This document shows, piece after piece, positions 23,636 to 34,619 of a DNA stretch of 64,000 nucleotides; the first letter of the stretch is position 1; each line of letters opens with the position of its first letter. The DNA comes from Pegoplata infirma. Taxonomy: Eukaryota > Arthropoda > Insecta > Diptera > Anthomyiidae. The translations under genes were made by a program, and so were the position numbers. The notes under the pieces are model-generated. The model worked only from the letters and a program-made list of their open reading frames with translations. It was not told the DNA's origin and did no database searches. The stretch covers positions 31,975,911-32,039,910 of the forward strand of contig OY992537.1 of the NCBI GenBank assembly GCA_963921195.1. Direction: 5' to 3'.

Positions 23636-24368
23636 CCCAGCAAAACTTAGATTACAAAATAAGGTATAAAATAAGGTATATGATCTCTTATTTTATACAT
23701 TGCAGCATTGATGATTTTAACAGGCGATGAGACTCAAAGTAATGCATCCACATTATTACAAAGAATACCAGTAAGGTATAAAATAAGTCATAAATTTATA
23801 ACGAAGAATACGAGTAAGGTGTAAAATATATGATATTTTATAGGTTACGAGAAATGAAAGAATATAGCATACCAGAAGATAATATATAAGGTGTTACGAG
23901 TAGTGAAAAAGTAATTTTGTATTAAATTTACTCACGTGATTGTAAGTGAGTGTAAGTAGATAACATATGCTCGTGAGTGTGTGTCGTTAGAAATTTCCTG
24001 TTGTGAGCCTATCTCTAATTTAAACTTATGCATTTTTTTTATAAAATAATTATTTTCTATGTTATTGTAATGCATTATGCATCCAATTATAAATAATGCA
24101 TTATTTCAAACTTTCAAATAATACATAATGTAACCAAATATAAGTCATCCATGATTTAATATTTAGAAATAATAAATATGAAATACATTTTTTCCAATAA
24201 TCATGCATTACGTAGCAAATTATTAGTAATGCATTATTTTTCACTTGAAAATAATACGTTGTGGAACAAATGTTTGGTAAGACATCATAAAATAATGCTA
24301 CAAATAAGTTATATACATTACCTGGTAATGTGTTATATAATCACTACCCATTACCAAAGTTTTGCTGG
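23636..24368 (+). mobile_element. 733-bp TIR element, CCCAGCAAAAC ends, copy 1
   Basis: Termini CCCAGCAAAACTTAGATTAC and the complement of ATTACCAAAGTTTTGCTGG. It aligns nearly base for base, in the same orientation, with 30638-31370. Both contain repeated TAATGCATTA-type palindromes and GGTATAAAATAAGGTATA. The 80-codon opening 24178-24420 is shared with copy 2 as 31179-31424 but ends outside the element in both, so it is not convincing as a gene. No autonomous transposase. Confidence 0.75.
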
Positions 24369-24456
24369 CATTTATTTACAACTCATTTTTAATAAATTCA
24401 ACCTTACCGAGAATTGGTAACAATTACCGTCGTCTCGTTGTAGCGAAAAAAAACCA

Positions 24457-24528
24457 ATGGTTCTGGTAGGAATCGAACCCACGTCCCCACGTTGAAAGGC
24501 TAGCACGCTACCAACTAGCTTACGTGAA
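24457..24528 (-). ncRNA. tRNA-like head of the SINE (pol III A and B boxes)
   Basis: On the minus strand: GCTAGTTGGTAGC can form a D-arm, and GTGGGTTCGATTCCTAC fits a T-arm with a near-consensus B box. The anticodon arm is poorly paired and no matching acceptor stem exists. I read it as an internal pol III promoter of a SINE, not a tRNA gene. Confidence 0.55.
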
Positions 24529-24808
24529 AATTTAACACTCTCACTTGTTTTTTGTACACTTGTTAAACAAATGGAACATTTTTGTGTTTATAGTTAAAAC
24601 TTGATAATAAAGTAGTTTTGGTAAAAAAAATTAACTTTTTTTTATGAAAAACAATATTATTATAAAAAAAAACTTGAAGAAAACAAAATTTTTGGTGAAA
24701 AAAAAAATTTTGATAAAAAAAAAAATTATAAAAAAACAAATTTTTGATTAAAAAAATAATTGTAAAAAAAATTGAGAAAATTCTTTTTTTTCGCTAAAAA
24801 AAATATAT

Positions 24809-25482
24809 GAGGCATTCCACACCAAATGTCCAGCGAAAAAAAGCATGTGTACTGTAAACTTCTGAATTGGTTGTATGTATAGCCCTATATGGAACTTAGA
24901 AAATTGCATTTTTGGTTTTTCAATTTTTCAAAAACTGGGCTTAGGAGGCGTGGTCAAATATTGGAAAAATGGTATATAGTTTTGTATAGGCTATAGATTA
25001 AAATTTTTTTATGAAACATTTTCTGAACCCGTTCTGAAATTTTTCATTTTTTAAAAAAGTCAATTTATCAAAAATCCGGCCATTTTTTTTTTAATTTTTT
25101 TTAAAAGTTTAGATGTTTGTCCATCCACACAAAGAAATTTAGAAACACGTTCTTCCTTTTTTTCGAGAAAATCGCATTTGAATTTTAAATTTCATAACAA
25201 TTTTGTAATTTGCTTGTATTTTCTTGTTTCAAAAGAGCGTATGAGAAATATTTATGCAATTAATATTACTCATTCGCAACGATAGCCCTTACAAAACTAT
25301 ATAAGAATGTAAATTTTTGATATTGTTTTTGAGATTGAAAATTTGATTACTAAACACCAACTTGGTATAAACGGCTTAAAATTTGAGTACAAGTTGCATT
25401 TAATACGAACTAAAACATATCAAAAAAAAATTAATCGAAGGGGGTCGGGTTTGAAAGTGAGTGATTTGGCCTGGAATGACCC
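24809..25482. mobile_element. GRGGCATTCCA-family element, 674 bp, ATAT duplication
   Basis: Left end GAGGCATTCCACACCAAATG, right end complement of GTGATTTGGCCTGGAATGACCC, flanked by ATAT (24805-24808 and 25483-25486). The same termini and 4-bp duplication occur in the elements at 4788 and 47326. Its arms are only partly complementary, so this member is not a full hairpin. A left-end fragment recurs at 34430-34600. No coding region. Confidence 0.75.
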
Positions 25483-25560
25483 ATATGCAAACTGAGGTGT
25501 CGCCCTGCATCATTTTTTAAATTAGATCCCAGCCTAAAAACATTCTTATGTTAAAATTTT

Positions 25561-26090
25561 TTTACCACTTTCTAACTGAAAAAAAAAAACGGTTTTTCAA
25601 TTTTTGGCATATGCACTATTAAGTGTCGGATAGTTCAACCAACGTTGCCAGGTTCTTTTTTCCTTTATCCCCAAAAATACAGAAAAATATCCCCAAACAA
25701 AATACGTTTTTTTACTTACACAAAAAATTTTTTGTTCAATTTAAAAAAAAATGTAATTATTTATGGTAATTTTATAATTTTATTTCGTAGAGTTAGCAAC
25801 TAAAAATCCCCAAATGCGTAATTAAACAGTTTTGGCCGGAAAATGCAAGTTGTTTCTTATCACTAAAACAATTTCTAAAAATCTTTGGTTATATTAAATT
25901 TAGCTTGTGGTATTAAATATAGTAAATTTCGAATATCCCCAAAAAATCCCCAAAATAATTTTCTAAATCTTAATAAAAATCCCCAATTGAAATTTCTTGT
26001 CCTTTATACTCGTATGAAATCCCCAAATTTGGGAAAAAATCTTCAAGTCTAGCAGCCGTGAGTTCACCATTTTAAAAAATAATGTGGTCG
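25561..26090. other. AT-rich DNA with repeated CCCCAAA motifs
   Basis: Several copies of AATCCCCAAA-like words between 25670 and 26040. No gene and no delimitable element ends. Confidence 0.5.
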
Positions 26091-26099
26091 GCTGTATTT

Positions 26100-26930
26100 T
26101 TTACCTCTCTAGGCACCGCACAGTGCCACATTTGGCCAATCTAGGACGACAAATATCTAATTTTAATTATATTGACTTGAAATTCGGTATAAATGTTCGG
26201 GCCACGCCCACTTTTTTAAAAATTTGTATTTTTGGTTATAATTTCTTTAAATTTGGTATATATACTCTCAATGTCTGTAGAAATAATATCACAAAAAAGG
26301 GGGCGGTCAGACAACTGCCACGTCCACTTTTTTAAAATATGCTTAAAAAATATGTAAAAACAAGGTTTACGTATCGCTCCACTGCAGCCGGCTTCGCAAA
26401 CGGTCGCAAAAGTAAGCCGTTGAAATAAGTACAATGGATATTGGTCAATATATCTGAAAAAGTCCGGCGACCAATACGGACCAAAAACAAAAGTTCTATT
26501 CCATCAAAAAAAAATAAATATATAATTTTATTTTCAAAAATTTGTATTTTGTTAAAAATTTAATAAAAAATAGAAAAAATGGTTTAAAAAAAAGAAAAGA
26601 TATGACTTAAAGCCTTTAAATATCCTGTAAAATTACCAAAAAAGAGTGTATAAATATCTTTTTTTGTTAAAAAGTTACAACAGTTTAAACTCGACTTAAT
26701 TTATTTGAAATAATGTACACTAGTTACAGGATTGTACAAGATTGAACTTTATGCACCCACCTGTTAGTAACGAACAGAATTATCGATTATATGATTATTT
26801 CCGTGCTATTAGGAATGTTCTATAATACATTCAAACATATCATGAAAATCGGGGAACTTTTATTTTTGATTTATATCGTGCTAGATTGGCCAAATGTGGC
26901 ACTGTGCACCGTAGAGGCGGTAGGAGCTGG
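26100..26930. mobile_element. TIR element, GCCACATTTGGCCAATCTAG arms
   Basis: About 50 bp at 26103-26153, including CAGTGCCACATTTGGCCAAT, is inverted at 26880-26930. Internal DNA is non-coding; the short ORFs at 26084-26434 and 26791-26988 lie across the arms. Sequence just downstream (26930-27300) resembles the interior of the 47326 hairpin element. Confidence 0.55.
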
Positions 26931-26934
26931 TTTA

Positions 26935-29500
26935 TTAAAACAAATTTATAGCTATAAAAAAATGTATGGGGATCACTTTAAGAGTTAAATATAGGAATAG
27001 GTAGGAATGTTTGAACAAAATTTTTTGATTGATAAAATAATGGAGGTCGGTCATACATTTGAATCCACTAGGGTCACTTAAGGGTGAGTTAGAACTGTAG
27101 GAAATTTTTTTTTTAATATTTTTTATGGGAGCCGCCTTAGGATGTGGATATAGAGGTTAGGTATGTTCAGGAAAAATGTTGGGAGCAGAAAATTAATATT
27201 GGTCGTTATCACATTGCACCCCTCCAGGAGCGTTAATAGGGTAGTTGTGGGGCTTTTTGAGGATTTTTTACCTCTTTGCGCCCAACTTTAACCCTTTAAC
27301 CCACATTTTATTGGCTCATGCTTTCTTTTTCGAACCTTTGAAAACAAGAGGGTGTAGCGGATCGATATCAAAAAGTGGTGAACTATCCAACACCTAACTC
27401 ATTTACTTTTATAATATCATAACTCAAAAAAACGCGGTTTTTGAGTTTATGATGCAGAATTATTTGTTACATCATGCTTTATATTGTCTCAAAGATTAGT
27501 ATTAATATCTTTTAAACTCTCCGTTTGAGAAGAGAACACGCCATTATTACATTTTCAATGTACCGGCATTTTTCAATAGAAAACAATTTTCAATTGTAAA
27601 CTTTAAACTTTAAACTCGATTTCTGCAAAATCAAATATTGTGAGTTATGACGTTATACAAGTAATTGAGCGACATGATAAAAATTGATAACCCATTTTTT
27701 GGAATTGTTATTAAGATATTTAGAGTTTTCAATATTTTGCATATAGATACTTCCCTATTTCTGTCAATGAATATCTCCTTGGGTAATGGTAAAAAAAAGA
27801 AAACTTTAACCATACACTAGCAGAATTCTTTAAATAAATCGATTATATATATGATTATAAGAAATATATACTTACATTCTTATACAACTAAGATGTTTTC
27901 ATATCTTCTTCTTTTGAAGTTATAACTGCGTTATGGAATTCATTGAAAACTTACATACGTTTGCACAAATGAAAAATACACGAAGAAAATTCAAAAGAAA
28001 AAAAGTGAATTATAGCAAAAAAAAAAAAATAATAACGAAATATTGTATAAAAACAAATTAAATTGTTCACTGATTTGGAAAATATAGATTTCAACAGTAT
28101 TATTGGCTACTTCAGAGCCACGCTAAAGTAAAGTTTCCTTTTCTTTTTCTAACCTAAATATATGTGACAAAAAAAAATATCTATCACCTTAATATTATAT
28201 TACTTTTTTTAGCTGTTGGTGAGCACGACTAGAACAAGAATTTTTTACCCATCATAAGAATAGGGAACCACTTCTAAGTGGAGGTCATTAGAACTATAAA
28301 ACACCTAAAGTCATGAAAATGCATTATTTTCTACTCCTAAAAGTACATATTAAAAAAATTATTTTTGCTGGGTGGCTTTTTAAATTTTTCTACTATTATT
28401 TATTTTGGAAAAATCCTTAAATTTTTTTTTAGAAAAAGTATGAAATAAATTTATTTATATATTTGTGTGCTTATATTTATAAAAATGTAAATAAATTGAA
28501 TTTAAAGTGTTAAATTATACAGTTAAGTTGTAATATCTCATTAATATATAATTTATTTTTAAATATACAATATACCACAAATTATTCTAAGGGTTGATTT
28601 TTTATATATTTAACAATTGAACAGTTCATGCGAATAAGGACAAAAATACCACTTTTTCGCAAATACGTTCTTACATAAATGCATTTGTAAGCAGAGCCCT
28701 ACAATCCTCTGCACAAACTTTGAGAAAACTTTGACTTTTTGGTCTTAAAAAAATGACCCAGGAAAATTTTTTGGAACAAATTCCTGGTTCAATAGAATAC
28801 ATTCTACGGTTATCACAACAAAATTTTCAATGTAAAATTATTTTTCAAAAAAACTACTTGCTCTAAAAAACGATTGCTTTCGGAACAATTTCAAACAAAA
28901 ATCATTGATTCTGGAATGTTAAGTAGAACCGGTTGCAGGGTAGTTTGATGGGTTCCGGCACCGATTATTTGGAACAGAAAATTTTGCTGGGGACATGATG
29001 ATGAAATGATAAAAAATAATTTTTACTCAAAAAAAAAAAGGGTTTAGAATTTAAGAAAATGCTTGATATTTTGAAAAATGCCTTCTTAAGAAAGTCTCAA
29101 AAGAATTTAGAAACTTTTTCTTCAAAAAAATACTTAGATTCTGAGACATTTTTCCTAAAAAAAGCTTTTATATTCTGAGATATTTTTCCTTAGAAAAAGT
29201 CTCAGAGTCTGGGTCTCAAAAGTTTTCCTACAGAAAAAGTATTTGATTCTGAGACATTTTTTATATAGACAAAATTTCAGAATCAGAGACATTTTCTCAG
29301 ATTCTGTGGTATTTTTCCTAAAATTCGCATTTTCGTTGCATTTTTTCTGTAGAAAAATTCTCAGATTCTAAGAAATTTTTCCTATAAAAAATTCTTAGAT
29401 TCCAGAACATTTTTTCTTTATAAAATATCACAAATTCTGAAAAAATTTTCCAAATTGAAAGAGGCTGAGATTTTTTTGTCAACGACTCTAAGACTTTTTT
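26935..29500. other. Gene-free region with degenerate repeat pieces
   Basis: 26935-27300 shares words with 48130-48500 (TGTATGGGGATCACTTTAAG, GGTCGGTCATACATTTGAAT). At 28360-28377 and near 28975 there are isolated GCTGGG termini of the CCCAGCAAAA family. 29100-29460 contains repeated AAAGTCTCAGATTCTGAG-like phrases. No coding region or RNA gene is supported. Confidence 0.5.
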
Positions 29501-29579
29501 CTATAGAAAAATCCAGTCGGCAAAAAAAATCACACCTGACATACTGCTGACTCTCCCTTTATAAAATTGCTGACATCTT

Positions 29580-30293
29580 CCCAGTTGGAAAATGTGTCAC
29601 TGAGGAAATTTCCACAGTGATTCCTTGAGGAAATGTCTTCGGGTTCTGACAAATCATAGGTAGTCCTTGATGACATGTCCTAACATTGCCAGCACTGAAT
29701 GTTTGCTTTATGAGTGTGGACAATTCCTCTAAGACGTCTAAAAGGAAATGACTTCAGAATAGCAGTATATTAAATTAGAATTTTAAATCTGGGCAACTCT
29801 TTAATTTCCAAGAAAAAAATGGCAATATTATCGATTTATTTAAAATAAAATCGAAATCTAACAAGAAGAATAAAAGTTTTAAATAGACAAACAATTTTCA
29901 AAATAAAGTTTGGAACAAGTAGTTAGGTGTGGGACTAATAAACTGGAGGTTCCAGGTTCAAATCCAGTTGGGACTAAAAAAGGCGAAAAGTTTTTTCTAA
30001 ACATGAGAAAGATAATTTATAAAAGAAAATGGATAAAAGTAAAAACAAAAGGAAATACGAAAATTGTTTGTATTTTCGCATGATCTACGTCAGACATTTC
30101 CCCAAAGAAGTCTTAGGTGACATGTCCCCAGAAGGTCAGCACTGACCACTGCTGACTTTGAGGAGGACATTTTGTAAATTTGTATGAAACTGTCCTCAAC
30201 CCAGTACATAGAGATGTCTTGTGGACGTCAGCAGTGACTCTGACATGTCACCGCTCCGTCACTGAGGATGGCTCGAGGACGTTGCCAACTGGG
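29580..30293. mobile_element. CCCAGTTGG-family element nested in its own relative
   Basis: Ends CCCAGTTGGAAAATGTGTCA and the complement of CGTTGCCAACTGGG. The flanks GACATCTT and TTCATAC rejoin as the intact GACATCTTCATAC found in reverse at 30439-30451, with TT duplicated. Internal sequence is non-coding and contains a pol III-like B box (listed separately). Confidence 0.6.
29920..29965 (+). ncRNA. tRNA-like fragment with consensus B box
   Basis: GGTTCAAATCC at 29955-29965 matches the pol III B-box consensus, with an A-box-like TAGTTAGGTGTGG 35 bp upstream. Stems are poor (two mismatches in the T-stem) and there is no acceptor stem, so this is at most a tRNA-derived remnant or a chance match. 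Confidence 0.3.
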
Positions 30294-30564
30294 TTCATAC
30301 AATTTTTCAAAATGTCATCAATTACATGTCAGCAGTTGGTAAGCGGTTGTTTACACTAATTGTTAGTGGCCACCGATACTTGTTGACACTGCTGACCAAC
30401 TGCTGACATGTCATTGATGACATTTTGAAAAATTGTATGAAGATGTCAGCGATTTCATAAAGGGAGAGTCAGCAGATTGTCAGGTGTGATTTTATTTTGC
30501 CAACTGGGAAGGTCTCATTGTCAGCTTTTGCTATTTATTTATTAGAGTTAATTTTGAAAATTTG

Positions 30565-32450
30565 ATCTGCGGATATCATCGTTTTTTTGAAGGATTTAGG
30601 GGAACTAAAAAGAATGGCGGTATTTTTTTGGAAAAAACCCAGCAAAACTTAGATTACCAAATAAGGTATAAAATAAGGTATAGGATCTCTTATTTTATAC
30701 ATTGCAGCATTGATGATTTTAACAGGCGATGAGACTCAAAGTAATGCATACACATTATCACAAAGAATACCAGTAAGGTATAAAATAAGTCATAAATTTA
30801 TAACGAAGAATACGAGTAAGGTGTAAAATATATGATATTTTATAAGTTACGAGAAATGAAATAATATAGCATACCAAAAGATAATATATAAGGTGTTACG
30901 AGTAGTGAAAAAGTAATTTTGTATTAAATTTACTCACGTGATTGTAAGTGAGTGTAAGTAGATAAAATATGCTCGTGAGTGTGTGTGGTTAGAAATTTCC
31001 TGTCGTGAGCCCATATCTAGTTTTAACTTATGCATTTTTTTATAAAATACTTATTTTTTATGTTATTGTAATGCATTATGCATCCAATTATAAATAATAC
31101 ATTATTTCAAACTTTCAAATAATACATAATGTAACCAAATATAAGTCATCCATGATTTAATGTTTAGAAATAACAAATATGAAATACATTTGTTCCAATA
31201 ATCATGCATTACGTAGCAAATTATTAGTAATGCATTATTTTTCATTTGAAAATAATACGTTGTGGAACAAATGTTTGGTAAGACATCATAAAATAATGCT
31301 ACAAATAAGTTATATGCATTACCTGGTAATGTGTTATATAATCACTACCCATTACCAAAGTTTTGCTGGGAAATTCGGTCCTTGGGGTGGTTCAACGCGT
31401 CTGAAAACGCGAATTTTGAGCTGATTTTTCAGCAGAGCTTAAACTGCTGAATATATCGCAAATCTGACTTCACCAGTCGATTCTACAGCAAAAAATAATA
31501 CAATGGTCATTTTCAAACTCTTAAAAAAAAAGTTCCAAAAACCCACCACAGAGGGCGAAAATATAAGGTTTTTCTATTTTCTTTTTAAATTAATATTTTA
31601 AATATGCACAATTAAAGGGCATTTTCAGCTTGACAAAATGGTACCAAATTTTCCGTTCTATCACAATCCGTTAAAAAGTTATCTGCTTTCAAAATGGACA
31701 AAAACACGTTTTTTGAGAACTTTGACCTCAATTTTCTCGAAAACATGACGTGATAGAAAAATTTGAAACTAGATTCAGCATCGAAATGTTAATCGAAAAC
31801 AAGTTTTATGATCCCAGAATATCATCCAAAAACATCACAAAAAAATTCTCTCAATAATGCACAAAAATGCGTTTTTTTTGAACTTTGACCTCAATTATCT
31901 CAAAAACCTGACGTTACGGAACATTTTGGAAACCAGATTAGGAATCAGCATTGAGATCAAAATCGAAAACGAGTGTCCAAACCACGGACCCATCCAAAAA
32001 AAATTCAAATTTCGGTTAGTGTTTTAAAATTTTGCCATTAGAAAAAAAACTTTGAAGCCTTATAACTTTTTAATGGGTTGTGATAGAAAGGTGCTTTTTG
32101 TACCATTTTTCTTAGCAAAAACTGCCTCTTCATCGTGCATGATTAAAAAAATAATAATTTTTTTTTTTAAATCGATTTTTCCGCCCCCTGCTGTGGGTTA
32201 TTGGAACTTTTTTTAAGAGTTCAAAAAACTGCTATTGTTTTATTTTTTGGTGTAGAATCGACTGGTGAAATCAGATTTGCAATATATTCAGCCGTTTTTT
32301 CTCTGCAGAAAAATCAGCTAAAAATCCGAGTTCTCAGATGCTTTGAACCACCCCAAAGAGTGAAAGTTTTTCCAAAAAAATACCGGCATTCTTTTTAGCT
32401 CCCCTAAATCCTTTAAAAAAATTATGATATCCGATAAACAGATGAAGTGA
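30565..32450. mobile_element. Long fold-back element interrupted by a TIR element
   Basis: The left arm (CTGCGGATATCATCG near 30567, then ATTTAGGGGAACTAAAAAGA) pairs with the right arm (TCTTTTTAGCTCCCCTAAAT near 32389, then ATATCCGATAAACAG). After excision of 30638-31370 the left arm continues with CTTGGGGTGGTTCAACGCGT, which pairs with the sequence near 32345. The arms extend to about 31570 and 32180. Non-coding. Confidence 0.65.
30638..31370 (+). mobile_element. 733-bp TIR element, CCCAGCAAAAC ends, copy 2
   Basis: Near-identical to 23636-24368 with intact CCCAGCAAAACTTAGATTAC and GTTTTGCTGGG termini. Its removal restores the fold-back arm around it. Flanking A runs make the duplication length ambiguous (about AAA). 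Confidence 0.8.
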
Positions 32451-32459
32451 CATAGTCAC

Positions 32460-33785
32460 CAAACGAACTCTAATGTATATATATATTCGATTAGAGTTTT
32501 ATTCTAGCTCGAGGCCCAAAAATATTTCTTTTTATGATATTCTCATAATAGATTAAAAAAATAAAAAACAACTTTCTAAAATTTATTTTAAAATTCTTGG
32601 CTCGTTATGGCTCTTTTTATTCAATTCTACGACAGTCGTCTTTCACTAGTTAAGAGATCAGATCTTTAAAGTTCAATGACACTTTTTTTATGTACAGCTT
32701 TAAAAAAAAATATTCACATTTAAAAAAAAACATTTTTTTTTTTAATTTTCCAGACCACACATGATACTTTAACATACATCAACATATTTAAGGAAAGAGA
32801 TAATGTTTGTTAATATCATGTTTCTTTTATACATAGAAAATACACAGAAAATAACACCCTAATATAATAAGATGAATACACATATAATCCCTTTAGTATC
32901 ATGACAATCAAATTTTCCTGGAAAAACAAAATGACAAAATAACACAGAGTAGAACGTAATAAAACAACAGCATTTCCAATTTTTCTAAGAATTTTTAGTT
33001 AGTTTTTTTTTTTTTTTTATTATTTCTTTGATAATTAACAAGGTATAAAGAAAGAATCTACATTTTAACATCGCACAGTGGGGTAGAATAAAATATTTAA
33101 AAAGCTTTTCTTAAAAGCTGATCGGATTGGTATTCCAGCAATAGCTGTAGCTTCAAGCTTAAGTTTACAAAATGAACTTCATAGAACTTCTGGGAAATGT
33201 GTCGAAGTGTTCCAAAGTAGGGAACTTTAAGTAAAGGAAAGCTTTCGAGTTCCTTATAATACAGAGTTTAAAAAAAAGGGTTGCGACACAGAAACTATAT
33301 GTGACAAAGTCTGTATATTTTGCTCTTCTTAAATTGACACCTTTTACATATTTTGAAAAGAGTGTAATGAAAGTTGCCAAAAGTAAAAATATTTATTTTT
33401 TAGCTGAAAATTCTTGTTTAATAAAGAAAATAACCAATTCTTAAATAAATTCCAAATTACTGAATTTACCGGAAAATGGTGTAGCTTTTTGAAATTGAAA
33501 GGTAGAAATTAGGACACATAAATATGTTACAACTAGTGAGTGATTTATAACGTTGTCAGCTTAAAGTTATAAGATACCAAAGTTGTTAAATGTGTAAGAA
33601 AGCTTAAATTACTATATTGATACGCAAAATTAAGAGAATATTCAATATTTATTCGACAGCTGAAAAAGTGACAGCTTAAATATATTTGTTTCTAACTTGT
33701 TATAGTAAAATAGTTACAATTTCGAATATTTTTATTAATTCTGGGAAAAAAAATCATTTTGTGACTAAAAACAATTAAAAATAAG
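32460..33785. other. AT-rich intergenic DNA
   Basis: A degenerate piece of the 4114-type repeat lies near 32495-32560 (TTTATTCTAGCTCGAGGCCC). The rest shows no gene, RNA or delimitable repeat. Confidence 0.5.
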
Positions 33786-33789
33786 TAAA

Positions 33790-33870
33790 AAAATAAATGC
33801 CGGTCAAGACCGACCTGTGTTATATGGTCAATGTACACCAATGTTTGCCGAAAAATGTTTTTTTTTTACT
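33790..33870 (+). repeat. DINE-1-like fragment (second subfamily)
   Basis: CCGGTCAAGACCGACCTGTG followed by a GTACACCAATGTTTGCCG block matches the start of 22440-23245. Confidence 0.5.
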
Positions 33871-33885
33871 AAAAAAAATAACTTA

Positions 33886-34334
33886 AGCCCCTATGACACT
33901 ACATTTTTTTTTGTATTGATGAAATTTATGTGAACAGTGCAAATATATCACCATAGGAAACCTGAACAAGTGTGAAGAGTAAAAGTAAACTAAAAAAAAC
34001 AGTAAACGTCAAATTTTATTCTTGTGTTATCGATAAATTTGGTTATCAAATGATTGAGTGTCAAAAAAAAATGTAAAAATTTTACATATTTTTTTGACAT
34101 TTACGCTTTAATGATATTAAGTGTTGCCAACTTTTCTGTTTTTCATTAAATGAAGCGACTTTTTTGTTTTTTTGACGGTTTTTGGTATTTATTCAGCGGG
34201 TTTTTATTTAAATGAAAGTAATCATCACTATTTGTTTGTTTATTTTATGTTTCTTTTTCATTTCTTCTTTTGCTGTTTCATTCTATCAATTAATAAAAAA
34301 TAAAATACAAAAAAAATGTAGTGTCATAGGGGCT
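33886..34334. mobile_element. PIF/Harbinger-like MITE, 449 bp, TTA duplication
   Basis: About 27-bp near-perfect inverted ends beginning AGCCCCTATGACACTACATT, flanked by TTA at 33883-33885 and 34335-34337. A 3-bp TWA duplication is the hallmark of PIF/Harbinger elements. The interior is AT-rich and non-coding, so it is non-autonomous. Confidence 0.75.
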
Positions 34335-34429
34335 TTACGCGGAAACTCCGAACGGATAGATTTGCATCATTAATTAAGAAGTTTTTAGTATATACCTTTT
34401 ATCTCGCATTGTTGCATTCACATGTACTT

Positions 34430-34600
34430 ATGAGGCATTCCACATCAAATGTCCAGCAAAAGCAATCATGTGTCCCATAAATGTCCCAATAGGTGGTGTG
34501 GATAATAGGTGGTATGGAACTAAGAAAATTTCGTTTTAAGTTTTTTAATTTTTCAAAAACTTGGCTAAGGAGGTTAAATATTGGGAAAATCGGCCGCTGT
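34430..34600 (+). repeat. Left-end fragment of a GRGGCATTCCA element
   Basis: GAGGCATTCCACATCAAATG then TCCAGC and a TTTTTCAAAAACTTGGCTAA stretch match 24809-24960. No right terminus follows. Confidence 0.6.
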
Positions 34601-34619
34601 TCCAACAAAAAGTAGTTCA

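Larger units (their letters stand above)
23593..24528 (-). mobile_element. tRNA-derived SINE (about 200 bp) split by a TIR element
   Basis: AATTTAACA flanks the unit at 23584-23592 and 24529-24537, a 9-bp duplication that reconstructs the family Q sequence. Read on the minus strand from 24528 the unit starts with a tRNA-like head: an A-box-like TAAGCTAGTTGGTAGCGTG and a B box GGGTTCGATTCC (24467-24480 region). After removal of the inserted TIR element (23636-24368) about 200 bp remain, a usual SINE size. The 3' end is a short TGATC-containing tail rather than poly(A). The 5' acceptor strand does not pair with a 3' partner, so it is not a functional tRNA. Confidence 0.6.
23265..25560 (+). repeat. 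Family Q repeat interrupted by two insertions
   Basis: The left part (23265-23592) carries TTTAATAATGATAATGTTTT, ATTGAAATATCGTTCGAGGA and GATTCGGCACCGAAGAATTT. It resumes at 24529 with TTTAACACTCTCACTTGTTT and a purine array, is split again by the element 24809-25482, and ends near 25555 with CAGCCTAAAAACATTC. The interruptions are a SINE-like unit (23593-24528) and a GRGGCATTCCA element, each with a target duplication. Confidence 0.65.
29512..30508. mobile_element. TIR element CCCAGTTGGC family, outer copy
   Basis: Left TCCAGTCGGCAAAAAAAATC, then ACACCTGACATACTGCTGAC; the right end is the near complement ending GCCAACTGGG, giving about 75-bp inverted repeats. AA on both sides fits a 2-bp duplication, weak evidence on its own. 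A second member of the same family sits inside. The segment 30294-30450 contains another strong palindrome (TTTTTCAAAATGTCATCAAT against its complement). Confidence 0.6.

Noticed and set aside
29920..29980. Functional tRNA gene
   Set aside because: A good B box but no acceptor stem and a mismatched T-stem; retained only as a low-confidence tRNA-like fragment.
24178..31424. Similar 80-codon openings in both CCCAGCAAAAC elements (24178-24420 and 31179-31424)
   Set aside because: Each runs out of the element into unrelated flank before its stop, so conservation reflects recent copying rather than selection on protein.
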